A DNA stretch of 52,182 nt from Chloroflexota bacterium (GCA_022824225.1 JAJEAH010000066.1:1-52182); one strand, 5' to 3'; shown: positions 24,425-33,819, counted from the first letter of the stretch. The notes: a model not told the origin generated them from the letters alone. Numbers and translations: made by a program.

Positions 24425-25855
24425 ATGGCTGCGGCAAGACCCGCTGGTTCAGCATATCCACCGGCTACGTCACGGTCGCTGACCAGACGAACGCTGCTCA
24501 GCCGCGTTTTGCTCGGCGCACCGGTGCTGCTCTTGGCGGCGTGCGGCGGCGATGACGAGGACGACACGGAGCAGCCGCGCGCCGCGCCAACCGCGCCGCC
24601 AGTCGCCGCGCCGCCGGTGCGCGAGCCGACACAGCTAACGGTCGCCTCTATGTTGTTTGAATTCGGCTCTGTGATCGGCAAAGCCGTTGCTGAGTGGAAC
24701 GAGGGCGAGTTTCCCGGCGGCTCTGAGGATATCCAGCTCGAACACCTCACGATTCAGATATCCTCGCGTCGCGATCCACTGGAGAGTCTCGAGCATATCC
24801 AAGAGCGAGTTCAAGCATTTCTAGCCGAGCGGGAGTCTGCCGGCACGCCGCTGGACTTGCTCATGGTCAATCGTCTCTTTGATTTCCCCTGGGCCTTCCG
24901 CAGCGGCATCATCCAGCCGCTCGATCGTCTCTTGCAGCAAGACGGCAACGAGCCATTGTCGCGATTCTTGCCGCCGGCCTTGGAATTGGTGCGCTTTCGG
25001 GGCCAGATGATGGCTTTGCCCGTTGTGTTGGGCGCCGGCGTTGCGCGGTACAACCCCAGGCACTTCGCGGATGCGGGCTTGCCTGAACCGGACAACGGCT
25101 GGACCCGAGATGAATTCGTCGCCGCTGCCCTGCGGCTCACGCAAGACACCGACAACGACGGCAAGATCGATACCTGGGGCTTTCGTCCTATCGACAACTT
25201 TGTGAACTGGTTGCCATTCGTCTTGCAGGAGATGGATAGGGACGTCGTAGACCTGAATACCGGGGAAGTGCGCCTCCTGGAGCCGGCGGCCCTGCACGGC
25301 CTGCAATTCTGGGATGACTTGGGGAGAACACATGGCATCATGCCCCATGGCCCCGAGGTGACGGCGGACCTCTACGAGGTTGAATTCTGGTACCGGCATC
25401 CCAGCACGTTCTTCTATTACTTTGCGTCCCCCGCCACCATCTCTACGGGTAGGCAAGCTCCACTCCCTACCGGGCCGCGCGACGTTTCGCCATTGACTTT
25501 GGGCGCTTCCTTGGCAATACCCGCTAGCGCCCGCGATGCCGCCCAGTCGTACCAGGCGCTGGCCCCACTGGCAATATACCTCGGCGAGCGTTTCTTGCTC
25601 CCGCCGGTGATTTCCGGTCAAGAGTATATTGAGAACCCGCAGTCCGGCTTCACCAATCTCATGCTGCCGGAGCATGACCGGCAGCTTGCAAAGCATGTAC
25701 TGCAAACTGCCCGTCCATCACCGCTTGGCAGTAGTTCCATGATGCTCTTTCGACTGTTCGAGCTGCTTTCCCTGCCGCTGGCGCGCGGTGAGGCGGCGGT
25801 TGAGCAGGCTGCGGAAGAAGCGCAGAACTGGCTGCAGTCCTACTTGAGCGAGTAG
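24425..25855 (+). CDS. Solute-binding lipoprotein, family 1 (SBP-A)
   Basis: 476 aa. The N-terminus has twin arginines (SLTRRTLLSRVLL), a hydrophobic stretch and a lipobox LAAC, which indicates a probably Tat-exported lipoprotein, followed by an acidic GGDDEDD and a Pro/Ala-rich spacer. The body is of the extracellular solute-binding family 1 (sugar-binding type): LPVVLGAGVARYNPRHFADAG, GWTRDEFVAAALRLTQ, and a DTDNDGKIDTWGF calcium-loop-like motif common in these proteins. AAGGAGG precedes the start. No ABC permease or ATPase gene is adjacent, so it either serves a distant transporter or acts as a sensor or binding protein. It is a close paralogue of the next gene. Confidence 0.88.
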   Translation: MAAARPAGSAYPPATSRSLTRRTLLSRVLLGAPVLLLAACGGDDEDDTEQPRAAPTAPPVAAPPVREPTQLTVASMLFEFGSVIGKAVAEWNEGEFPGGSEDIQLEHLTIQISSRRDPLESLEHIQERVQAFLAERESAGTPLDLLMVNRLFDFPWAFRSGIIQPLDRLLQQDGNEPLSRFLPPALELVRFRGQMMALPVVLGAGVARYNPRHFADAGLPEPDNGWTRDEFVAAALRLTQDTDNDGKIDTWGFRPIDNFVNWLPFVLQEMDRDVVDLNTGEVRLLEPAALHGLQFWDDLGRTHGIMPHGPEVTADLYEVEFWYRHPSTFFYYFASPATISTGRQAPLPTGPRDVSPLTLGASLAIPASARDAAQSYQALAPLAIYLGERFLLPPVISGQEYIENPQSGFTNLMLPEHDRQLAKHVLQTARPSPLGSSSMMLFRLFELLSLPLARGEAAVEQAAEEAQNWLQSYLSE

Positions 25856-26033
25856 CTCCGTGTGGTGCATCAGTTCCCCACGGCACTGGGCCGCTGATAC
25901 TTCTCGGTGACAACCGTGAAGTCGGGGGACTGCCGAAACTGGATTGGGGGAGGCGAGCAATGGAGTAGCTGGGGCCCTCCCCATTGGGCGGGCCGTGGGC
26001 ATGGATTTCAGTCGTGAATCCGGGGAAACGTGT

Positions 26034-27416
26034 ATGACGAGACGTGAAATGCTGGGCCGCGCGCTCATTGGTGTGCAGGTCACGCTCTTGGCTGCGTGCG
26101 GCGGCGATGATGAGGACGACGCGGCGCAACCGCGCGCCGCGCCGGAGGCGCCGCAAGCTGCCGTGCCAAAGACAGCCAGGGAGCAGGTCACGCTGCGGCT
26201 CGCCTCTGTGCAAGACCAATTCGCCGGCACAGTCGAGAATACTATCGAACAGTGGAATGAGGGTCAGATACCCGGCGTTCCGGCAGAAATCCTGCTCGAA
26301 CGCGTGGCGGGCCTCAGAGTAGCCCCCTCCAGCGATACGCTCGCCTTCATCGAGGCGGCCCAATCCGGAGCGAGGGACTTTCTGAACGAGCAGGCTTCTG
26401 CCGGCACGCCGCCGGACTTGATCCTGTTCAACCGGTATTTCGACTTCCCCTGGGTTTACCGCAGCGGTCTCATTCAACCACTCGACCGGTTCTTGCGGCA
26501 GGACCAGACTGAGCCATTGGAGGAATACTTGCCGCCCGCCCTGGAATTGACGCGTTTCCGCAGCCAGACGCTGGCACTGCCGGTAGCGCTTGACGTCGGC
26601 GTGGCGCGGTACAATCCCAGGCAATTCGCTGAGGCGGGCATTGCCTCGCCCGACGAGGGCTGGACGCCCGCGGAGTTTGTCGCGGCCGCCCAACGGCTGA
26701 CACAGGATGCAGACGATGACGGAGAGGTGGATGCGTGGGGATTCCGGCCGATCGACGTATTCGCAAGTTGGCTGCCCTTTGTTTTGCAGGAGCTGGACGA
26801 GGATGTGGTTGACTTCGACACGGGCGCCGTGCGCCTTTCGGACCCGGCGGCGCTGCGCGGCCTGCATTTCTGGGACGAATTGGGGCGCGTGCACCGCGTC
26901 ATGCCGCACGGCGCGGCGGTTACGGCGGGCTTCTTTGAGGCGAACTTTTCGGCCTTGCTCAATAGCATCCTCTTCTGGAACTTTCTGCCGCCGAGCTTCA
27001 ATATCCCCGGCCAGCAAGCGCCGCTACCGTCCGGGCCCGGAGAGGGCACGCCGCTGATGCTCGCCGCGGCACTGGCGCTGCCCGCCGTAGCGCCCGATGC
27101 CGCTCAGTCCTACGCAGCGCTGCGGCCTCTCGCGCATGCCTTGGGACAGCGACTCTGGCTGCCGCCGGTGCTGGCGGGCCAGCAGCACATCCAGAGTCCC
27201 AGCACAGAGTACATTCAGCTCATGCTGCCGGACTACGAGCGGCAGCTTGCGCTCCGGTTGCTCGCCGCCGCGCGACCGTCACTCACCGCGACGAGCTTTG
27301 CCATCACCTTTCAGCTCTTCCAGAGGCTTGTCATGCCCCTGGCGCGAGGTGAAATGGGTGTCGGTCAGGCCGCGCAGCAGGCGGAGGAATGGTTGGAGTC
27401 ATACCTGCTTGAATAG
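26034..27416 (+). CDS. Solute-binding lipoprotein, family 1 (SBP-B)
   Basis: 460 aa. The start at ATG 26034 gives MTRREMLGRALIG, a good Tat motif, then the lipobox LAACGGDDEDD. Blocks match the preceding protein almost throughout: NRYFDFPWVYRSGLIQPLDR, VARYNPRQFAEAG, DADDDGEVDAWGFRPID, LPFVLQELD and MPHGAAVTAG. It differs most in the region after residue 290 and in the ligand-facing segment, which suggests duplication followed by a change in ligand. Longer in-frame starts exist but precede the Tat motif with unconserved sequence; the GGGGAAA upstream is a weak ribosome site. A 178-bp gap separates the two genes. Confidence 0.88.
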   Translation: MTRREMLGRALIGVQVTLLAACGGDDEDDAAQPRAAPEAPQAAVPKTAREQVTLRLASVQDQFAGTVENTIEQWNEGQIPGVPAEILLERVAGLRVAPSSDTLAFIEAAQSGARDFLNEQASAGTPPDLILFNRYFDFPWVYRSGLIQPLDRFLRQDQTEPLEEYLPPALELTRFRSQTLALPVALDVGVARYNPRQFAEAGIASPDEGWTPAEFVAAAQRLTQDADDDGEVDAWGFRPIDVFASWLPFVLQELDEDVVDFDTGAVRLSDPAALRGLHFWDELGRVHRVMPHGAAVTAGFFEANFSALLNSILFWNFLPPSFNIPGQQAPLPSGPGEGTPLMLAAALALPAVAPDAAQSYAALRPLAHALGQRLWLPPVLAGQQHIQSPSTEYIQLMLPDYERQLALRLLAAARPSLTATSFAITFQLFQRLVMPLARGEMGVGQAAQQAEEWLESYLLE

Positions 27417-27550
27417 ATGTGGTTTCCGATGCGATTGCGCTTACGCTTGAGCGGTTTCTTGGCAAATGGGGTAGCATAGGCGCAGAAGACGCGCACCGCC
27501 AAGAATGCGCAATTGAGTGAACGCGAGACACTGCAAGGAGGTCGCGCCGG

Positions 27551-29062
27551 ATGCGTGACTTTAATCGCCGAGAGTTGACTGCGGCCACCGAGGACGATGT
27601 CCTCATCATGGTGGCGGATATCCGGTCAACCATAATCGCGGGTTTTGCCGCGGGCATAGGCGTCATGAGCGCCTTCATCGGCCTGGCCGTGGTCTTGGCC
27701 AGCCTCTGGGACATCCTGCGCCCCTTCTACTTTGGCATTCTCATCGCCGCGGTCGGATTGGTTATCTTCGTTGCTTTTATTGGCATCACGGGGTATTTCA
27801 TACCGGAACTTCTGTCCGCGCGGGTGGTTGGCATCTTCTTGATCTTCATGCTGCTCGTCGCCCTTGCCATCGCCGTAGTGATGGGGGATGACGCGGGAAA
27901 TTCCGTGTTGACCAACGCCGGGGACCTGGTCCTCAAGATGGCGCTCGGCATTCCGGTGCTCATTGGCCGCCTGTGGGTCGTCGTGCTCGCGGGCGGGATC
28001 TTGGGCATGGTGGTCGCGGTGGTGCAACGCGACGCGCTCCAGCACGAAAAACGCATGCGCCTCTACTTCACCTCGATCTTTACCTTGGACGTGGAGCCCC
28101 ATACGTTTCTCGCCATCATGGGTGGGAACGTGCTCGCCATCAGCGCCATCACGGCGGCTTTCTCGCCGCCGCTCAATGCCGGTCTCGCAGCCTCTGTTGT
28201 GCTCACGCCGGTATGGGTCCAGGCTGGCTTTCTCTTTCAGACGTATTTGCGTCCGATATTGTTGCGCGTGCTCGACCGGCGAGTGGGCCAACAGGTGTGG
28301 TTTCGCCGGAACATCGGCCTGATGGAGTTGCTCCAGGGCGAGGACTCGGACCTCACGGGTGCCACATTCATGTCGGTTGGGGTGGACTCGGACACCATGG
28401 TAGCGCACGTGAGGGGCTACTTCCGGCACCCCGACCAGATGAGGCGCGTGCAGGAAAGCGCCATGCGCATCCGGGGCCTGACTGCCGTGGAGGTGGAGGA
28501 CCTGGCAGTCAAGGAAGCAGAAGAGGACTTGGTTCGGGAGGAAGACGCGACTGCCGGGCTGCGTTGCCCCAGGTGCCGGACAGCCGTGCCGGCAGGCAAT
28601 CTGTTCTGTCCGGATTGCCGGACGTTCGTCCAAAACGAGGACCTCGGCCACCGTGCCCACTTCTTCCCCCGGTTTCTCGCGGCATCGCTGGATTTTAGTG
28701 TGCCGGTGGGTCTGATCCTCTTGTTCGGGCTGACCGGTTTCAATCCGGCGGATGGCTACAACTTCCTCACTATCTTTTGGCAATACCTCTTCATGCCGAT
28801 CGTCTACGGTGTTTTCTTCGTCACGTTCTTGATTCGCGGCACCACGCCGGGCAAGTCGTTGTTCGGGCTGGAGGTCGTACAGCTATCGCAGCATCGATAC
28901 CCCGGTTTCAAGACCATGCTGCGGCGTGAGGTGGTCGGCAAAATTGTCAGCTTGCTGCCCCTGACTTGGGGATTCTTGTCCGCCTTCCGGGACAAGAATG
29001 GCCAGACGTGGCACGACAAGATGGTCGGTACGGTCGTGGTCCGCGATCCGGACGTGTGGTAG
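27551..29062 (+). CDS. RDD-family membrane protein with BON-like and zinc-ribbon modules
   Basis: 503 aa with an unusual architecture. Residues 1-235: about six membrane helices (IIAGFAAGIGVMSAFIGLAV and others). Residues about 265-315: soluble region ending VGVDSDTMVAHVRGYF and RIRGLTAVEVEDL, with the strand-helix pattern of a BON domain. Residues about 337-360: zinc ribbon CPRC and CPDC, 15 residues apart. Residues about 373-500: RDD domain with the Arg/Asp start FPRFLAASLDF, the TTPGKSLFGLEVV turn and the end WHDKMVGTVVV. RDD domains are membrane modules in transport or protein handling, but no function is established for this combination. AAGGAGG is 9 nt before ATG 27551. Confidence 0.8.
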   Translation: MRDFNRRELTAATEDDVLIMVADIRSTIIAGFAAGIGVMSAFIGLAVVLASLWDILRPFYFGILIAAVGLVIFVAFIGITGYFIPELLSARVVGIFLIFMLLVALAIAVVMGDDAGNSVLTNAGDLVLKMALGIPVLIGRLWVVVLAGGILGMVVAVVQRDALQHEKRMRLYFTSIFTLDVEPHTFLAIMGGNVLAISAITAAFSPPLNAGLAASVVLTPVWVQAGFLFQTYLRPILLRVLDRRVGQQVWFRRNIGLMELLQGEDSDLTGATFMSVGVDSDTMVAHVRGYFRHPDQMRRVQESAMRIRGLTAVEVEDLAVKEAEEDLVREEDATAGLRCPRCRTAVPAGNLFCPDCRTFVQNEDLGHRAHFFPRFLAASLDFSVPVGLILLFGLTGFNPADGYNFLTIFWQYLFMPIVYGVFFVTFLIRGTTPGKSLFGLEVVQLSQHRYPGFKTMLRREVVGKIVSLLPLTWGFLSAFRDKNGQTWHDKMVGTVVVRDPDVW

Positions 29063-29228
29063 CCGACTCGAGGCGGAGACCGGGACGCGCTTTGACCGGC
29101 TCTACTACGGGCTGTTGGTCGGTTGTCCCGCGCCATCATTTTCGCGTATAGAGCTTGCGCCGTGTTTGCCGATGCGCCACACTTAATGCAGGTCGTGTGT
29201 GGAAAACTAAGGTAGATGTGTCACACCC

Positions 29229-30341
29229 ATGATCCCACGACGTGTTTCCAAGCAGCTCAAAGTTGGCGACGTTACCATTGGCGGCGGCGCGCCCATTCGC
29301 GTGCAGTCCATGACCACCGCTTTTACCCGTGACGTGGAAGCTAGTGTAGCTGAAATCCTGCGTCTGGCCGAGGCCGGCTGCGAGATCGTGCGCGTGGCCG
29401 TGCCCCACAAAGAAGACGCGGACGCGCTGCCGGAGATTCGCAAGCGCTCGCCGATTCCGGTGATAGCCGACATTCACTTCGATTACCGGCTGGCGTTGCG
29501 CGCGCTGGAAGCCGGTGTGGACGGCTTGCGCCTCAATCCCGGCAACATCGGCAGCAGAGAAAAGACGCGCATGGTGGTGAAGGAGGCCAAAGACCGCAAG
29601 GTGCCGATGCGGATTGGTGTGAACGTCGGCTCATTGGAATCCCGCCTCATCCCCGAATTGATGATGCTGGAAGGCGATGAGAAGGTTGAAAAGACGGCGG
29701 CGGCGATGGTGGAATCCGCCCTCGACCACGTGAAGATCCTGGAAGACATGGATTTCACCGACATCAAGATTTCGCTCAAAGCCTCGGACGTGCCGACGAC
29801 GATTCTGGCGTACCAACTCATCGCCGACCGTGTCGAGTATCCGCTCCATTTGGGTATCACCGAGGCGGGCACGCCCAAGGCTGGCATGGTGAAGAGCGCG
29901 GTGGGCCTTGGTGTGCTGCTCTATCAGGGCATTGGCGATACGTTGCGCGTGTCGCTGGCGGCGGAATCGACCGAGGAAGTCTTTGCCGGATACGAAATCC
30001 TCAAGTCGCTGGGACTCCGCGAGCATGGGCCTACCCTCATCGCCTGCCCCACCTGTGGACGCTGCGAGATCGAACTCATCGAACTGGCCGAACGGGTGGA
30101 GAGCTTCCTGCAAAACGTCAAGGAGCCGGTGAAGGTCGCCGTGATGGGTTGTGTGGTAAACGGCCCCGGTGAGGCGCGCGACGCCGACGTGGGCATCGCC
30201 GGCGGCCGCGGCAAAGGCGCCCTCTTCCGCAAGGGGAAGCCGGTGCGAAGCTGCCGGGAAGACGAACTCTTCGACTTGCTCGTCGAAGAAGTGGATGAGA
30301 TCGTGGCTCAGAAGCAGGCGGAGCGCGCCGTCGCGACCTAG
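29229..30341 (+). CDS. ispG: 4-hydroxy-3-methylbut-2-en-1-yl diphosphate synthase
   Basis: 370 aa, the normal length of bacterial IspG (GcpE). The enzyme converts methylerythritol cyclodiphosphate to HMBPP in the MEP isoprenoid pathway, using a 4Fe-4S cluster. The N-terminal TIM barrel begins GGGAPIRVQSMTT and contains VRVAVPHKEDA and ADIHFDYRLAL. The C-terminal cluster domain has CPTCGRCE and, further on, MGCVVNGPGEA, which carry the three Cys ligands and the Glu. No clear ribosome site is seen at ATG 29229. It is followed closely by a small gene on the same strand, which may be co-transcribed. Confidence 0.97.
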   Translation: MIPRRVSKQLKVGDVTIGGGAPIRVQSMTTAFTRDVEASVAEILRLAEAGCEIVRVAVPHKEDADALPEIRKRSPIPVIADIHFDYRLALRALEAGVDGLRLNPGNIGSREKTRMVVKEAKDRKVPMRIGVNVGSLESRLIPELMMLEGDEKVEKTAAAMVESALDHVKILEDMDFTDIKISLKASDVPTTILAYQLIADRVEYPLHLGITEAGTPKAGMVKSAVGLGVLLYQGIGDTLRVSLAAESTEEVFAGYEILKSLGLREHGPTLIACPTCGRCEIELIELAERVESFLQNVKEPVKVAVMGCVVNGPGEARDADVGIAGGRGKGALFRKGKPVRSCREDELFDLLVEEVDEIVAQKQAERAVAT

Positions 30342-30360
30342 AGCATGGCGGGAGTGACGC

Positions 30361-30582
30361 ATGGCAATTATCGATACACACAGAGCGTTTGAGCGGCTGA
30401 CTGCGGCCGGCTTCGACAAGGAAAAGGCGGAGGCCATACTGGACACTCTCGGCGAAACCGGGGAATCACTGGCTACAAAGGCCGACCTCCGAGACCTAGA
30501 GCAACGCATGACAATCCGCTTGGGTGGGCTGGTGGCAGCGGGAGTGGCAATCTTGGCCGTTCTGGAAGTGTTTACCCAGTAG
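30361..30582 (+). CDS. Small coiled-coil membrane protein (DUF1640-like)
   Basis: 73 aa. Residues 1-45 form an amphipathic helix with AFERLTAAGFDKEKAEAILD and LATKADLRDLEQR, followed by one C-terminal membrane helix (GLVAAGVAILAVLEVF). The AGF-x-x-x-x-AEAI and LATKADL pattern is common in small tail-anchored coiled-coil proteins of the CCDC90/DUF1640 group. GGGAG lies shortly before the ATG. It sits 19 bp after ispG. No function is known. Confidence 0.7.
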   Translation: MAIIDTHRAFERLTAAGFDKEKAEAILDTLGETGESLATKADLRDLEQRMTIRLGGLVAAGVAILAVLEVFTQ

Positions 30583-30659
30583 AAGCGGGAGCTTAGCGAC
30601 GCATGCGAACCGGAGCGAATTACTAACTGTTTGTTTTGCAGTTAGCGGAGGCACACACC

Positions 30660-31637
30660 ATGGCAAAGCAGATATACGTCGGCACGGAGAAAGGCCTCTT
30701 TCGGCTTAAGCGTGAAGGTGGCGATTGGGCATTGCAGACATCCGGTCTCGACGACCAGGAGATCGAGGCCGTCGCCGCCCACCCCGACGGGCAGCACGCC
30801 ATCGCGGGCACCCACGGGTCGGGCCTTTTCACCACGTCAAACGGCGGCGAGAGTTGGGAGCCGGTCGCGGACTGGCAGGGCAGCCCGTACATTCGTTCGG
30901 TCTCCTACCATCCGCGCGACCCCCAGGTCGTCCGCGTGGGCACCGAACCCGCCCGGGTGTGGCACAGCCGCGACGGCGGCGCCACCTGGAGCGAAGAGCG
31001 GGGTTTTGCCGCGCTGCCCGGTTGTGCGGAGTGGTTTCTGCCCTATTCTCCCCGCGCCGGGGCCGTGCGCAAGATCATCATGCTGGACGGCGGCGAGGAA
31101 GCGGTGTGGGCCGCGATCGAGGTGGGCGGCCTGGCGGAAAGCGCCAACGACGGCGAGAGTTGGGACATATCGGAGAAGATCGGCCAGTGGGACTATCCCG
31201 CCCACGGCCTGCATCCGGACGTGCACAGCATTGACATTCATCCGGCGGAACCGAACACCATCATGGCCGCCACGGGCGGCGGAGTCTTTCGCTCCACGGA
31301 CCGCGGCCGCTCATGGCAGCACCTCATCGACGACTATACGCGCGGCGTGTGCATCAAAGCCGACGATCCCGCTACCGTGGTGGTGGGGCCCTCGCGGCGC
31401 GTCGGCCGCCTGGGCCGCCTGATGGTGACCCGCGACGGCGGGGCCAATTGGGAGAACGCGGAAGAGAATCTCACGTTCCCCCTCGAGCGCATGTGCGAGC
31501 ATGTCATCTGCGACGCGCAGGACGTGTTTGCGGTCGTGCTCGACGACGCCGTCTACCATGCGGACTTCGACGATCTCGCGTGGCAGCCGGTGGGCAGCGG
31601 GTTGCCGTCCCCAACATGCGCCGTGATCTGTCGCTAG
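30660..31637 (+). CDS. Asp-box beta-propeller protein (sialidase/BNR-like), small
   Basis: 325 aa. Five Asp-box motifs are visible: TSNGGESW, SRDGGATW, SANDGESW, STDRGRSW and TRDGGANW, spaced at roughly 45-60 residues, which gives a six- or seven-bladed propeller. There is no signal peptide, so it is either cytoplasmic or exported in another way. Sialidase catalytic Arg and Tyr residues cannot be recognised, so enzymatic activity is doubtful. ATG 30660 follows GGAGG by 9 nt; an upstream start would add eight residues. It is related in design to the large protein at 38046. Confidence 0.8.
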   Translation: MAKQIYVGTEKGLFRLKREGGDWALQTSGLDDQEIEAVAAHPDGQHAIAGTHGSGLFTTSNGGESWEPVADWQGSPYIRSVSYHPRDPQVVRVGTEPARVWHSRDGGATWSEERGFAALPGCAEWFLPYSPRAGAVRKIIMLDGGEEAVWAAIEVGGLAESANDGESWDISEKIGQWDYPAHGLHPDVHSIDIHPAEPNTIMAATGGGVFRSTDRGRSWQHLIDDYTRGVCIKADDPATVVVGPSRRVGRLGRLMVTRDGGANWENAEENLTFPLERMCEHVICDAQDVFAVVLDDAVYHADFDDLAWQPVGSGLPSPTCAVICR

Positions 31638-31695
31638 GGTCCGGCTTCCCGGCTGCCGGTTAGCGCATTGCGCACGCACCGGCGCCGCACTACTG

Positions 31696-32703
31696 TTACT
31701 TGGCGGCGTCCTCCGCGTCTTTGGCGGCGTCCTCCGCGTCTTTGGCGGCGTCTTCCGCCGGTGTGGCGACGGAAGATTCTCCCTGGAAGAACCGGTTCAC
31801 GGTCTCCAGGAACTCCTCCGTCTTCTCTTCCTGGGGGCAATGCCCGCACTTAGGAATGACCACGAGTTGGGCATTGGGAATGTCCCGCTGGAAACGACTG
31901 CCCCAGTGCATGGGGATGATGGCGTCGTGCTGTCCCCAAATGATCAACGTCGGGGCGGCGACTTCTTTGAGCCGGTGAGCCAAGCTGGTTTGAGCGAAGT
32001 CCCGCGCCAGCAACGCAACAACGCTGCCGGTGCCGGGGGTCAGCAGGGGCAGAAAGTACCCATCAACCATTTCAGGCGTGCACATGCGGTCGGGATCGTA
32101 GTGACACTGGCGGAGGTACATCTCCACACTCCGCCGCTGCCGCAGCATGAGCCCGGCCACGGCCGCCCCCACGGGGTTTGCCGCTAGCCGGGCAATGAGC
32201 GGCATGACGTGGTAGTCCAGCGGATATCCCGCGGGACTGATAGCTACCAACTGCCGGACGCGCGTCGGATGTCTGACGGCCAGCGCAATGCCGATTGCGC
32301 CCCCCATGGAGATTCCGATAACCCTGGCAGCCTCGATCCCCAAGGTATCCATGAAACCTGCCACCAGGTCCGCCATGCCGAACGGCGAGTAGTCCCCGTG
32401 GTCCGGCTTGTCGGAGAGGCCGTGGCCCTTCAGGTCCAGCGCGTAGACGGTGTAGTCTTTGGCGAACTCGGCAAAGACGTCGCGCCAGGCGAACATACTC
32501 GCGCCAATGCCGTGGATGAGAATGAGCGGCGGTCCCGAGCCGGCCGCGCGGTAGTGGATGCGCAGGCCCGCCACGGTGACAAACTGGCCGTCGGTGCGCA
32601 AGGCTTCTACGGGAATAGGCCGCGGCTTGAGTCGTGTGTAGGCAACGTAACCCAACACGGCGGCAACAGCCAGTAGGAAACCACGTTTCAGCCATTTCAG
32701 CAT
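31696..32703 (-). CDS. Membrane-anchored alpha/beta hydrolase
   Basis: 335 aa. A hydrophobic N-terminal anchor (residues 8-24) precedes an alpha/beta-hydrolase domain with the oxyanion HG motif (ILIHGIGAS), the nucleophile elbow GISMGG (Ser about 145), an Asp in WGQHDAIIP and a His in PKCGHCPQEE. The C-terminus is a low-complexity tail AEDAAKD repeated, encoded by a 21-bp tandem repeat. Substrate unknown (esterase, haloalkane dehalogenase-like or C-C hydrolase). The gene is transcribed leftward, divergent from thrB, with about 200 bp between them. Confidence 0.88.
   Translation of the reverse strand: MLKWLKRGFLLAVAAVLGYVAYTRLKPRPIPVEALRTDGQFVTVAGLRIHYRAAGSGPPLILIHGIGASMFAWRDVFAEFAKDYTVYALDLKGHGLSDKPDHGDYSPFGMADLVAGFMDTLGIEAARVIGISMGGAIGIALAVRHPTRVRQLVAISPAGYPLDYHVMPLIARLAANPVGAAVAGLMLRQRRSVEMYLRQCHYDPDRMCTPEMVDGYFLPLLTPGTGSVVALLARDFAQTSLAHRLKEVAAPTLIIWGQHDAIIPMHWGSRFQRDIPNAQLVVIPKCGHCPQEEKTEEFLETVNRFFQGESSVATPAEDAAKDAEDAAKDAEDAAK
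31700..31750 (-). repeat. 21-bp tandem repeat in hydrolase C-terminus
   Basis: TTGGCGGCGTCCTCCGCGTC followed by T (21 bp) occurs at 31700-31720 and 31721-31741, and a diverged third copy starts at 31742. It encodes AEDAAKD repeats just before the stop, so copy number can vary without affecting the enzyme core. Confidence 0.85.
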
Positions 32704-32901
32704 GGGTCACGTCCTCTTTGCGATTGCGTGGTAGGCCCAAGGCACACGGCGCGTCTTGCGGGCGGCTCTGCGAGTATGCCGGAAAGGTTGCCAGGCGGCG
32801 CTGGCCGCGTCTGGGGCGCCTATTGCTATGGTACATTAACGTGACGGCGCGGGATGCGCCAAGGCTCGATTGGCTGCACGTAAAGGCGGAACTCTTGGGT
32901 G

Positions 32902-33819
32902 ATGGGCAGTAACGAATTGCGTGTGCGTGTGCCGGCCACCACGGCGAATCTCGGTCCGGGCTTCGATGCCTTTGGCATGGCCCTGACTGTGTACAATACG
33001 TTCACGGTCCGCCCCGCCGCGGCAGGCATGGCGATTACGCTTGCGGGTGAAGGCGCCGGCGAACTCCCCTGCGGCGGCGACAACCTCTTCGTGCAAGCGT
33101 TTGTCCGCGCCTATGCGGCCTGCGGCGTGGAGCCGCCCGCGATCCATTTGCACATGCACAACTGCATTCCGTTGGCACGGGGACTGGGCAGCAGCGCCAG
33201 CGCCGCCGTCGGCGGCCTGGTGGCTGCCAACCACCTGCTGGCGGGTGCGCTCGACGACGATGGTCTGCTGCGGCTTGCGTGCGAAATCGAGGGACATCCC
33301 GATAACGTGGCTGCCGCCCTGCTTGGCGGCCTCATCGTGTGCGCGGCAGACGCCGGCGCTGCGCCCACCTATGCCAGAATACCGGTATCCCAGGACCTCC
33401 GGGCGGTAGTCTGTGTGCCGGAACAACATCTGCCCACGGCGCTGGCGCGCAAGGTGGTGCCGCAGGAGGTCGCGCTGGGCGATGCCGTATTCAATATCGG
33501 TCATGCCGCTTTGCTGCTCACCGGCATCATGCAAGCGGATCCGGCGCTCATTCGCGCGGGCATGGACGACCGCTTGCACCAGCCCTACCGCGCCGAGATC
33601 TTCCCGGCCATGCGGCCCATCATGGCTGCCGCGTTGTCGGCAGGGGCGTGCGGCAGCGCGCTCTCCGGCGCCGGTTCGTCCATACTAGCGTTGACGTTTG
33701 CCCGTCCTGAACCCGTTGCCGCGGCCATGCTGGCGGCGGCGCAGGCCCATGGGGCGCCGGCACGCACCCTCATCCTGTCGTGCGCGGAAGCCGGCGCCAT
33801 GGTTGAGGCGCTCGAGTAA
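32902..33819 (+). CDS. thrB: Homoserine kinase
   Basis: 305 aa GHMP-family kinase that phosphorylates L-homoserine in threonine biosynthesis. The N-terminal VPATTANLGPGFDAFG and the ATP-binding motif PLARGLGSSASAAVGG (about residues 92-107) are characteristic of ThrB, and GHPDNVAAALLGG and the C-terminal SGAGSSILAL fit. ATG 32902 was chosen; a GTG lies one codon upstream, and neither has a good ribosome site. No other threonine genes adjoin; the gene converges on adenine deaminase. Confidence 0.93.
   Translation: MGSNELRVRVPATTANLGPGFDAFGMALTVYNTFTVRPAAAGMAITLAGEGAGELPCGGDNLFVQAFVRAYAACGVEPPAIHLHMHNCIPLARGLGSSASAAVGGLVAANHLLAGALDDDGLLRLACEIEGHPDNVAAALLGGLIVCAADAGAAPTYARIPVSQDLRAVVCVPEQHLPTALARKVVPQEVALGDAVFNIGHAALLLTGIMQADPALIRAGMDDRLHQPYRAEIFPAMRPIMAAALSAGACGSALSGAGSSILALTFARPEPVAAAMLAAAQAHGAPARTLILSCAEAGAMVEALE

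Noticed and set aside
24022-24555. Plus-strand frame overlapping the start of the first solute-binding protein
   Set aside because: It lacks a ribosome site and overlaps the signal peptide of a clear gene; Arg/Cys-rich shadow composition.
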